From Desulfobacterales bacterium (GTDB lineage: Bacteria; Desulfobacterota; Desulfobacteria; Desulfobacterales; C00003106), in contig JAUWMN010000125.1 in the NCBI GenBank assembly GCA_030613165.1, positions 1 to 5,769 of the forward strand: a DNA stretch of 5,769 nucleotides, given 5' to 3'. The translations under genes were made by a program, and so were the position numbers. The notes under the pieces were generated by a model. It was not told the origin of the DNA. It saw only the letters and a program-made list of their open reading frames with translations, and did not search any database. Shown here piece after piece: positions 1-5,769 of the stretch. The number at the start of each line of letters is the position of its first letter. Position 1 is the stretch's first letter.

Positions 1-9
1 CAAAATAAT

Positions 10-40
10 AAGCCGGTTAGCGTCCGCTAATCGGCTTTTT
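10..40. terminator. Strong hairpin terminator, probably bidirectional, downstream of mltG
   Basis: Two 13-base arms, AAGCCGGTTAGCG (10-22) and CGCTAATCGGCTT (25-37), pair completely if one G-U wobble (16 with 31) is allowed, leaving a minimal 2-base TC turn (a 4-base loop if the closing pair opens). On the plus strand the stem runs into five T residues (36-40). On the minus strand it is followed by TTATTATTTTG (11 down to 1), a less pure T-rich tract. It lies 43 bp beyond the mltG stop, so it can end mltG transcription from the right, and it could also stop a plus-strand gene arriving from the left of the window. The structure is seen directly; its activity in both directions is inferred. Confidence 0.85.
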
Positions 41-83
41 ACATCTCCAGTGTCCTCCAGAAATGGTAGGTTTTGGATGTACA

Positions 84-1091
84 TTATCTAAGTTTCTGAT
101 ACTTCCTGACCGCCCTATTGTGTTCTTTTATAGTCCGGGAAAAGTGGTGGGTGCCGTTGTTTTTGGAGACAAAATAGAGATGTGGTTTATCTTCCGGGTT
201 GAGGATTGATTTTAATGAGTCTAACCCTGGATTGGAAATAGGCCCGGGGGGTAGACCTTTAATTCTGTAAGTATTGTAAGGTGTATATGTTACGAGGTGT
301 TTACGGGTTAGGTTCCCGTCAAAACCCTCTATACCGTAGATAACCGTGGGGTCGCTCTCAAGACGCATGCCCCGCTTCAGACGATTCAAAAAAACTGCCG
401 CGATAAGTGGTCTTTCCGCAGGGTCGCCTGTCTCCTTTTCTACAATTGAGGCAAGGGTAACCACCTCGTGGAGTGAGAATCGTATCGAATCAGATCTTTT
501 TTCCCATTCCGGAATAAACATTTCATGGAACCGGTTTATCATCGTTTTTAGCACTGTATCAGCATCTGTAACTTTGGGGAATCGATAGGTATCAGGGAAA
601 AGATATCCTTCAAATGAGTTCCCCTCAATGCCTGCTTTTCGGGCTCGTGCGGATGACAGAGCTGCTGCAACAAACACTGCACTATCCATAATCTCATTAT
701 TTCCCAGCAGCTCCCCGATCTGGTACACGTTATACCCTTCAGGTATTGTAACGCTATAAAGAATTGTCTTTCCTGTGCTTAAGTTGTCCAGAAGTTCATT
801 TGGAGTTATACGGTAGGAAGGGTTATACTCTCCTGCCTGTATTTTTGTGTCTAATCTTCTAATACGGGCAAGGAGCCTGAATTTTTTGGAATTATGTAAT
901 AATCCCGAGTCCGTGAGTTGCTTTACAGTATCCCGGAAACTTTGCCCGGAACGGATTTGGATAATTACATTCCTGTCTATGTCAGAAATGGGGGTATTAC
1001 CGTATTGATTCAAGATTACATATGAACCAACCGTGAGCCCCACTACCACGAGGAGAATTGCAATTATAAAACCAGTCGCTTTTTTTAGCAT
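84..1091 (-). CDS. mltG: Endolytic murein transglycosylase MltG (YceG-like)
   Basis: A 335-residue membrane-anchored lytic transglycosylase, close to the 340 residues of E. coli MltG. The family cleaves glycan strands inside nascent peptidoglycan in the periplasm and is thought to end or size new glycan chains. Residues 1-7 are short and basic, and about 8-28 form one hydrophobic segment, so the protein has an N-in, periplasm-out topology. A LysM-like region covers roughly 42-110 and is followed by VTIPEGYNVYQI (114-125). The catalytic YceG domain shows EGYLFPDTYRF (161-171), ASIVEKETG (214-222) with E218 as the expected catalytic glutamate, LESDPTVIYG (244-253), LPPGPISNPG (280-289) and YFVSKNNGTHHFS (306-318). 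An in-frame TAA lies 12 bases before the ATG, so the protein cannot start further upstream. No clear Shine-Dalgarno sequence precedes the ATG, which follows CCTTTTATTATT on the coding strand. It lies 259 bp downstream of smc, on the same strand. The only promoter-like trace is a lone TATAGT (1158 down to 1153, minus strand) without a good -35 box. All family motifs are intact. Confidence 0.97.
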   Translation of the reverse strand: MLKKATGFIIAILLVVVGLTVGSYVILNQYGNTPISDIDRNVIIQIRSGQSFRDTVKQLTDSGLLHNSKKFRLLARIRRLDTKIQAGEYNPSYRITPNELLDNLSTGKTILYSVTIPEGYNVYQIGELLGNNEIMDSAVFVAAALSSARARKAGIEGNSFEGYLFPDTYRFPKVTDADTVLKTMINRFHEMFIPEWEKRSDSIRFSLHEVVTLASIVEKETGDPAERPLIAAVFLNRLKRGMRLESDPTVIYGIEGFDGNLTRKHLVTYTPYNTYRIKGLPPGPISNPGLDSLKSILNPEDKPHLYFVSKNNGTHHFSRTIKEHNRAVRKYQKLR

Positions 1092-1246
1092 AATAATAAA
1101 AGGTTAGAAGTTAAAAAGGAGAGTTTTGCATTACGTCGCCTACTTTTTATCTACTATACTTGTTAATAATCGGCAAGCGGCTTAGCTTTTGTTAGATATG
1201 ATTTAGAGAACAGGATAAAAAATGATCTCGTAAGAAGTTTGATGAG

Positions 1247-1343
1247 CTTATCTTGATCTTATCATCTGTCATTTATCATTGGGCATTTACCCCCGCCACG
1301 GCGGGGACAGATGACAAATGTGAAATGATCAATGATCAATGAG
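1247..1343. repeat. Palindromic and partly tandem intergenic repeat between smc and mltG
   Basis: The core is a perfect hairpin, CCCCGCC (1291-1297), AC, GGCGGGG (1300-1306). It is flanked by an outer inverted pair, TCATCTGTC (1262-1270) and GACAGATGA (1306-1314). Outside these the sequence is full of short TCATT/AATGA units, including the tandem ATGATCA ATGATCA ATGA (1325-1342) and a doubled CTTATC (1247-1252 and 1258-1263). The GC-rich core in an AT-rich gap is out of keeping with its surroundings. The design resembles REP-like or small non-autonomous intergenic repeats, which are usually present in many copies per genome; copy number cannot be seen here. It begins 8 bp past the smc stop and might protect or fold the 3' end of the smc transcript. 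It lacks a T-tract on either strand, so it is not a standard intrinsic terminator. Confidence 0.6.
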
Positions 1344-1350
1344 AGTCTTA

Positions 1351-4300
1351 TCAGGCTGCCTGTGCCTCTTCTATCTCCCTCAAGCTCACCGACACTAATT
1401 TCGAAACACCCTGGCTCTCCATGGTAACCCCGAACAGTGTGTCGGACATCTCCATGGATTGTTTGTTATGGGTAACTAATATGACCTGGGAGCGCTCTGC
1501 TATACTTGTCAGTAAGTTGGTGAAGCGTTCTACATTCACGTCATCCAGGGGGGCGTCGATCTCGTCTAAGAGACAGAACGGAGAAGGTTTAATGAGATAT
1601 ATCGAAAAAATCAATGCAAGGGCGGCAAGGGTCTTTTCCCCGCCTGAAAGGAGGCTCATGCGGAGCAGTTTTTTCCCGGGAGGATGGATAAGAATTTCCA
1701 CACCCGATTCAAGGGGCTTATCCGGATCGGTGAGATCCAGCCTTGCGGTTCCCCCCTCAAATAGTGTGGGGAATACGGTCTGAAGCTTCTCATTGATCGC
1801 TGTAAACGTCTCCAAAAACTTTGCCTTCGTGGTTTTGTTGATCTTGCGAATTACCCTTTGCAGGTTTTCAACTCCCTTTTCAAGATCCTCATATTGTGTA
1901 TTGTAAAAATCAAGGCGCTCATTAAGGGTTTCGAATTCCTTGATCGCCGCAAGATTGACCTCGCCCATTCTGGCTATGTTTTCACGGAGACCGGCGAGCT
2001 CGCCCTCTTTTTCGGTCCAATCAATCCCCTCAATACTCACAGTGTCGACCAGCGCCTTTAGATTTTCATGATACCGCTCATTGATTCGGGCAATTAGGTG
2101 TTCTGACTTGAGCCGCCTCTCGGACTGTTCCAGCTCCAATTGTTGAATCTTCTGCTGGGTCTCTTTTTGAACAGTCTCAACCTCTGAGACAATCTGATCA
2201 TTTTCAGTCAGTTTGTTGTCGATCTCATGGAATGCCGTCTCACTTTCAGAAAGGATGGTGTCAACAAGCTTTAGATCGGCGTATAGTTGTTCAAGACGAT
2301 CCTTTTCATCACGGAGTCGTATCTTTGTGGTTTCAATGTCTGTTTCCGTCTCCTTTAATTCTTCGGCCAACTGGTCGATACGGTCAACGCCGTCGAGCTG
2401 AAACGACTCCAGGCGTCTGAGATCGTTTCGTGCGTTCTCCCTCGTTGCCTTAAGGGAAGTCAACTCGTGCCTAATCTCCATTACTTGTTGATTAAATGTC
2501 TCAAGATCGTCGGAGCCCCTTCGTACCTGTGAATCCAATGTGGCAATACGTGTCTTGGAAGCAGAGACCTCTTCTGAAATCTTTGACAGAAGTTCATTGT
2601 ATCGCGCAATCTCCCGTTCCAGGTCAGTCTCTTCCCCCCTCATCTGTTCAAGTTCCAAATGTGTTATTTCCAGATGCCGCCGCGCGTGTTTCAAGTCTTC
2701 TTCTATCCTGTACAGAACTTTTTCCGCGTCTACCTTTTCTGCTTCTTTTGATCGTAGATTTTGCAATGTCTTCTGTTGCCTGGATTCCAGAATACACGCG
2801 GAAGCCTCCATGTCCTCCTGCTCTGCTTTTGCGGCCTCAAGGCGCAATTTGAGGTCCGCGACAATCTTGCCCAGCCTTTTTATCTCGCGTTTTTTTGCCA
2901 AGATGCTTGCGTCCGCCTTTTCCGGACTTCCGCCGGTGAGGATCCCATCACAAGAGACCCTGTCGCCATTCTTGGTAACTATGGTCTGAAATACCCCATT
3001 ACGATTCCACAGGCTCAGGGCATCATGAAGATTTGTCGCTACCACTACATGTCCAAGAAGGTGTTCGACCAGGGCTTCATACCCCTCTTTAGCGGTTACA
3101 TGGTTCAAAAGGAGACCGAGCTGATCCGGTTTGGAGCAATGGACCATGTCGGAGAGGGGTTTAAAGGTATTGATCGGGATAAAACTACCTCGCCCGGATG
3201 CCTCGCTTGACAGATAATTTATTGCCTTTATCCCTTCTTCCTGGGTTTTTACGATCACATGTTGCATGGCATCACCCAGTGCTGCCTCAACAGCCAACTC
3301 AAACGAGGATTCTGGTTCTACGACGTCGGCCACCAGCCCACAGATCCCGTTTTCGCTCGCCCGAGAGCTGTGGCGTTGCATAATGACCCGCGCTCCCCCC
3401 TTGAGCCACTCGTAATTTTCATCTATCTTGCGCAGCGCATTGTATCGGGAACGAACCTCCTGAAATTCAAAACTCAACACCTGGACATCCTTGACCTTTT
3501 CCCCCAGATTTCCGCGATGCTCCCGCAACTCCGTTTCTAACAAATCTGCCTTACGGTTCAGTTTCCCTATCGCAGCCCGTACTGTTTCAATGTCTGCTTT
3601 GGCATTGCCTGCCTTTTTTTCAAGTTCTGAAACCAGCGCCGTCGCCCTTTTCCCTTCATTCCGAGACCGTGCAATCCGCTGATTCAATGACATTTTATTT
3701 CGGGCGGCATGTTGATGTGTGTTTTTGTACTGGGCCTCACGGGTAAAGAGAGAAACCTGATCTACCTTTTCTCGTTCAAGAGAAGCCTTGAGATCGGTTA
3801 GGTGTTCCTTTATATGATGTTCCTCTTTTTCTTTTTCCTTCAACTCAGCCAATTTTTTTTCAATCTTTACTTCAAACCGCGAAACCGCTTCTGCCAATCC
3901 AGACAGTTCTTCAGCAAGCTCACGGTTCTTTTCCGCTATTTCTTCCCGTTCCCGGTGAAGTTGCTCAACCTCAAGATCGAGTCGTCCTATATCTTTCTGA
4001 TGATGGAGAATATCGTTTTCTCCCTTGTCTATGGCCCGTTGATATTCGTGTTGTCGGCTCCTCTGTTCCGAAATAGTCTTTTCCCTTTGAACTCGTTCCC
4101 ATTTGATCTGTTCTATCGCGGCGTCAAGTTGAGCTAATTTAGCGCCATGTTGCACGTCAGCATCTTTCAACGATTTTAAGAGATCATATCCTTCCTGGAA
4201 TTGGTCGAGGATCTGACGGTACTGATGGACAGTGAGGAGGATATCTATATCACGAACCTGGTCACGAAATTTCTTAAAGCGCTCCGCCTTTTTAGCTTGG

Positions 4301-4929
4301 CGGTTCAGCGCGTTACGCTGACGCCTGATCTCACCGATGATGTCGTTGACCCTAAAGAGATTCTGACGAGTCTTTTCGATCTTGCGAAGCGCTTCCCGTT
4401 TCTGATTTTTATAGCGGGTGGTGCCGGCGGCTTCTTCAATGAAATAACGTATTTCTTCGGGACTTGCCTCAATAATGGCTCCGATACGTCCCTGCTGTAT
4501 AATAGAATAGGCCTTTGTCCCAACGCCGGTGCCTAAAAATATGTTGTGGATATCCTTGAGGCGACATGGACGCTTATTAATGAAATATTCGCTCCCTCCG
4601 GAGCGAAAGAGTCGTCGTCCTATCGCGATTTCCGGCAGGTCTCGATATTCTTCAGGCAGATGACCATTGGTGTTAGTCAGCGTCATAACAACTTCGGCCA
4701 CATTCATGGGATGTCGATCTTCCGCGCCGGCAAATATTATGTCTTCTCTTGACTTGCCGCGCAGTTGCTTGACGCTCTGCTCGCCCATGGCCCACTGCAT
4801 GGCGTCTATGACATTGCTTTTGCCGCAGCCGTTCGGCCCGACCACAGCACTGATTCCGGGAGAAAATATAAAAGAGGTCTTTTCCACAAAGGATTTAAAA
4901 CCGCAAATGTCTAATCGTTTTATATACAT
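1351..4929 (-). CDS. smc: Chromosome segregation/condensation ATPase SMC
   Basis: A full-length structural-maintenance-of-chromosomes protein of 1192 residues, against 1186 in B. subtilis. In the family a homodimer with the ScpA kleisin and ScpB makes a ring-like condensin that extrudes DNA loops and aids chromosome segregation. The N-terminal head carries Walker A GPNGCGKS (31-38), the GKSREDIIFAG segment with R61 (58-68), a Q-loop in YSIIQQGRIGAI (141-152) and IEEAAGTTRYK (164-174). A long charged coiled coil follows (about 170-525), then the hinge, from about G528 (GICGLVADVVEP) to GILTGG (662-667), and the returning coil (about 675-1035, with MGEVNLAAI at 988-996). The C-terminal head has the signature LLSGGEKT (1093-1100), Walker B LLDE (1120-1123, D1122 and E1123), D-loop APLDD (1126-1130) and H-loop H1154 in LVTHNK. 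The start is fixed by an in-frame TAA three codons before the ATG. An AAAGG ribosome binding site (4943 down to 4939) lies 9 bases upstream. No scpA or scpB is visible nearby. The hinge and lack of a zinc hook exclude SbcC or Rad50; the length and two-head layout exclude RecN. Confidence 0.98.
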   Translation of the reverse strand: MYIKRLDICGFKSFVEKTSFIFSPGISAVVGPNGCGKSNVIDAMQWAMGEQSVKQLRGKSREDIIFAGAEDRHPMNVAEVVMTLTNTNGHLPEEYRDLPEIAIGRRLFRSGGSEYFINKRPCRLKDIHNIFLGTGVGTKAYSIIQQGRIGAIIEASPEEIRYFIEEAAGTTRYKNQKREALRKIEKTRQNLFRVNDIIGEIRRQRNALNRQAKKAERFKKFRDQVRDIDILLTVHQYRQILDQFQEGYDLLKSLKDADVQHGAKLAQLDAAIEQIKWERVQREKTISEQRSRQHEYQRAIDKGENDILHHQKDIGRLDLEVEQLHREREEIAEKNRELAEELSGLAEAVSRFEVKIEKKLAELKEKEKEEHHIKEHLTDLKASLEREKVDQVSLFTREAQYKNTHQHAARNKMSLNQRIARSRNEGKRATALVSELEKKAGNAKADIETVRAAIGKLNRKADLLETELREHRGNLGEKVKDVQVLSFEFQEVRSRYNALRKIDENYEWLKGGARVIMQRHSSRASENGICGLVADVVEPESSFELAVEAALGDAMQHVIVKTQEEGIKAINYLSSEASGRGSFIPINTFKPLSDMVHCSKPDQLGLLLNHVTAKEGYEALVEHLLGHVVVATNLHDALSLWNRNGVFQTIVTKNGDRVSCDGILTGGSPEKADASILAKKREIKRLGKIVADLKLRLEAAKAEQEDMEASACILESRQQKTLQNLRSKEAEKVDAEKVLYRIEEDLKHARRHLEITHLELEQMRGEETDLEREIARYNELLSKISEEVSASKTRIATLDSQVRRGSDDLETFNQQVMEIRHELTSLKATRENARNDLRRLESFQLDGVDRIDQLAEELKETETDIETTKIRLRDEKDRLEQLYADLKLVDTILSESETAFHEIDNKLTENDQIVSEVETVQKETQQKIQQLELEQSERRLKSEHLIARINERYHENLKALVDTVSIEGIDWTEKEGELAGLRENIARMGEVNLAAIKEFETLNERLDFYNTQYEDLEKGVENLQRVIRKINKTTKAKFLETFTAINEKLQTVFPTLFEGGTARLDLTDPDKPLESGVEILIHPPGKKLLRMSLLSGGEKTLAALALIFSIYLIKPSPFCLLDEIDAPLDDVNVERFTNLLTSIAERSQVILVTHNKQSMEMSDTLFGVTMESQGVSKLVSVSLREIEEAQAA

Positions 4930-4986
4930 CGCTTCTTACCTTTAGTTGCTATCTACTTACTCTTACGAGCAAAGCGTTCTTATTAT

Positions 4987-5016
4987 ATTTTGCCAATCAA
5001 AATTCTCTTTTGTCAA
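4987..5016 (-). promoter_or_regulatory. Candidate smc promoter
   Basis: On the minus strand a perfect -35 box TTGACA (5016 down to 5011) is followed after 18 bases by CAAAAT (4992 down to 4987), which matches the -10 consensus at four of six positions. A better -10 hexamer, TATAAT (4987 down to 4982), overlaps it by one base, but sits 23 bases from the -35 box, beyond the normal spacing. Either combination would give a leader of roughly 45-55 bases before the smc ATG. The boxes are seen; which is used is unknown. Confidence 0.45.
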
Positions 5017-5045
5017 GAATAACAAAGCAAAATCTCTTTGTAAAG
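4998..5045. repeat. Imperfect direct repeat pair over the smc -35 region
   Basis: CAAAATTCTCTTTTGTCAAG (4998-5017) recurs as CAAAATCTCTTTGTAAAG (5028-5045). They agree apart from two single-base gaps and one substitution, and start 30 bp apart, close to three helical turns. The first copy contains the candidate smc -35 box on the opposite strand. They could be paired protein-binding sites or a local duplication; AT-rich sequence makes chance similarity possible. Confidence 0.4.
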
Positions 5046-5065
5046 GGCAAACATACTATAAGGTG

Positions 5066-5089
5066 TGTATATAGATAGTTATATATACA
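5066..5089. promoter_or_regulatory. AT-rich 24-bp inverted repeat, possible protein-binding site
   Basis: Perfect 8-base arms TGTATATA (5066-5073) and TATATACA (5082-5089) flank 8 bases. It lies about 50 bp upstream of the candidate smc -35 box and about 150 bp upstream of the TetR-gene promoter, so it could act on either gene. No T-tract follows it on either strand, so it is not a terminator. The simple alternating composition lowers its weight: such arms arise easily in AT-rich DNA. Confidence 0.3.
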
Positions 5090-5239
5090 ATATATGGGGT
5101 TGTCCTGATATGCTTTTTACAAAGGAAGTTTATAAGAAAATCCCTTTTCTTGCTATAAGCCGTCAGCTTATTAGTTATGACCTGCTATGGTGTCTCCTAT
5201 TTGTTCCTGCATCAATCCAACCCATAAAAGACCCCCCTC

Positions 5240-5267
5240 TTGACATATGAAGCGAATATCATACAAT
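5240..5267 (+). promoter_or_regulatory. Sigma-70-type promoter of the TetR-family gene
   Basis: A perfect -35 box TTGACA (5240-5245) and a -10 box TACAAT (5262-5267, five of six) are separated by 16 bp. Transcription would start near 5274, giving a leader of about 44 bases before the ATG at 5318. The -10 box and start point lie within a set of phased ATGA-N8-TCAT sites, consistent with repression by a protein bound there. Confidence 0.75.
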
Positions 5268-5300
5268 GACAGTTAATTCATATAATGACGAACCATTCAT
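5247..5300. promoter_or_regulatory. Three phased operator-like sites, ATGA-N8-TCAT, at 19-bp steps
   Basis: Three 16-bp sites share inverted ATGA/TCAT ends: ATGAAGCGAATATCAT (5247-5262), ATGACAGTTAATTCAT (5266-5281) and ATGACGAACCATTCAT (5285-5300). Each starts exactly 19 bp after the last, with 3-base spacers. The second and third share ATGAC-N6-TTCAT, and the third extends to TAATGA-N8-TCATTA (5283-5302). Site 1 fills the -35/-10 spacer, site 2 covers the -10 end and start point, and site 3 lies in the leader just before the ribosome binding site. TetR-family dimers typically bind such short inverted repeats at their own promoters, so I infer autorepression by the downstream protein. The pattern is seen; the binder is inferred. 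Confidence 0.55.
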
Positions 5301-5317
5301 TACTTTGGAGATTTTAA

Positions 5318-5769
5318 ATGGAAGAAGATAAGCTTTCAAGAAAACAGAGGGAATACCTGGCACGCCGCGCTGAAATCCTTCAAACAGCGCTTGAGCTATT
5401 TTCAGAAAAAGGGTTTCACAATGTTTCGATGCATGAAATAGCTGAAAAGTCCGAATTTGCGGTTGGAACCCTTTATAAGTTTTTTTCAAACAAAGAAGAC
5501 CTCTACAAAGCCCTTATGCTGGAAGCGTCGAACGTGTTTCATTCGTCATTAATGGCAGCGCTGTCGACTGCCGGAAGCGAAAGGGAAAAGATCAGGGCTT
5601 GTGTGGAAGCCAAGATAAAAGTTTTTTTGGATAATTTAGACTATGTCCGTCTTTATTTGGCTGAAACACAGGGGGCCAGTTTTAATGTCAAGGCTGGTCT
5701 ATACCCTGAAATAAAGGCGCAGTATGAAGAGTTCCTTAAACAACTGGCACGTGTGTTTGAAACTGGAAT
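5318..5769 (+). CDS. TetR/AcrR-family transcriptional regulator, N-terminal part (cut by window end)
   Basis: The window contains 150 codons plus two bases of an open frame that runs off the right edge; family members are usually about 190-220 residues, so most of the protein is here. The N-terminal DNA-binding domain is typical: RRAEILQTALELFSEKGF (16-33) is helix 1 and its turn, and SMHEIAEKSEFAVGTLYKFF (37-56) is the helix-turn-helix, followed by SNKEDLYKALM (57-67). The ligand-binding and dimerisation domain begins at about residue 70 and is helical, with no recognisable ligand signature. The start is firm: TAA stands in frame directly before the ATG, GGAG (5307-5310) lies 7 bases upstream, and the next Met is residue 38. 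It diverges from smc and has its own good promoter overlapped by three operator-like sites, suggesting self-repression relieved by a small ligand. Such regulators often control efflux or lipid genes lying next to them; any target here would be beyond the window. Confidence 0.95.
   Translation, partial: MEEDKLSRKQREYLARRAEILQTALELFSEKGFHNVSMHEIAEKSEFAVGTLYKFFSNKEDLYKALMLEASNVFHSSLMAALSTAGSEREKIRACVEAKIKVFLDNLDYVRLYLAETQGASFNVKAGLYPEIKAQYEEFLKQLARVFETG

Larger units (their letters stand above)
4930..5239. other. AT-rich divergent intergenic region between smc and the TetR gene
   Basis: No convincing gene lies here. The part near smc holds its ribosome binding site and promoter-like boxes. The middle holds a 20-base imperfect direct repeat pair and an AT-rich 24-bp palindrome, both listed separately. 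From about 5090 to 5239 I see no strong motif. A GTG-started reading frame (5065-5250) crosses this part, but it lacks a usable ribosome binding site and runs through the TetR-gene -35 box, so I treat it as non-coding. No tRNA, riboswitch or small-RNA signature was recognised. Confidence 0.6.

Noticed and set aside
1175..1190. A terminator-like AAGC/GCTT stem before TTTT in the smc-mltG gap
   Set aside because: Only four base pairs, and it would act on the plus strand, where no gene needs terminating.
1291..1306. The CCCCGCC/GGCGGGG hairpin as an intrinsic terminator of smc
   Set aside because: Neither strand has a T-tract after the stem; it fits better as the core of an intergenic repeat.
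2540..2989. Plus-strand open frames inside smc, including this one and others at 2761-3210, 3802-4137 and 4201-4536
   Set aside because: They lie antisense to an intact, motif-complete smc and are explained by its codon composition; none has a recognisable domain or its own signals.
1351..4929. SMC-like protein as a defence component (for example a Wadjet-type condensin) or as SbcC/RecN
   Set aside because: Length, hinge, head motifs and the absence of partner defence genes all fit housekeeping chromosomal SMC.
5022..5041. ACAAAG/CTTTGT hairpin upstream of smc
   Set aside because: A six-pair stem with an eight-base loop in AT-rich DNA, overlapping the direct repeat; too weak to call separately.
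5065..5250. A 61-codon plus-strand frame between smc and the TetR gene
   Set aside because: It starts with GTG without a properly spaced ribosome binding site, has AT-rich low-complexity residues at its beginning, runs over the TTGACA box of the TetR gene, and its product resembles nothing I recognise.
5247..5300. The phased repeats as a miniature CRISPR array
   Set aside because: The units are 16 bp with 3-bp spacers and variable centres inside a promoter, with no cas genes; the pattern fits operators.

Overview
The window is an ordinary bacterial chromosomal segment of moderate base composition. It holds two complete minus-strand housekeeping genes and the 5' part of a plus-strand regulator. 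The SMC and MltG proteins and the TetR-type regulator have a general Gram-negative look. I would guess a deltaproteobacterial (Desulfobacterota-like) source, but this is an impression from protein style, not something the sequence proves.

Layout from left to right: a strong, probably bidirectional hairpin terminator (10-40); mltG, an endolytic murein transglycosylase on the minus strand (84-1091); a 259-bp gap that contains a palindromic, partly tandem intergenic repeat (about 1247-1343); smc, a full-length chromosome condensation ATPase of 1192 residues on the minus strand (1351-4929); a roughly 390-bp AT-rich divergent intergenic region; and a TetR/AcrR-family regulator on the plus strand (5318 onward), cut by the window edge after 150 codons.

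smc and mltG face the same way but are separated by 259 bp with a repeat between them, so they are not an obviously tight operon. mltG is probably the last gene of its unit, because the 10-40 hairpin lies 43 bp past its stop. The TetR gene diverges from smc and has a very good sigma-70-type promoter (TTGACA, 16 bp, TACAAT).

The most interesting signal is regulatory. Three half-palindromes of form ATGA-N8-TCAT lie at exact 19-bp steps (5247-5262, 5266-5281, 5285-5300), running from the promoter spacer through the -10 box into the leader just before the ribosome binding site. This looks like a triple operator for autorepression by the TetR protein. Nothing in the window points to a new multi-gene system: no defence genes, phage genes, transposase, CRISPR array or RNA gene was seen.
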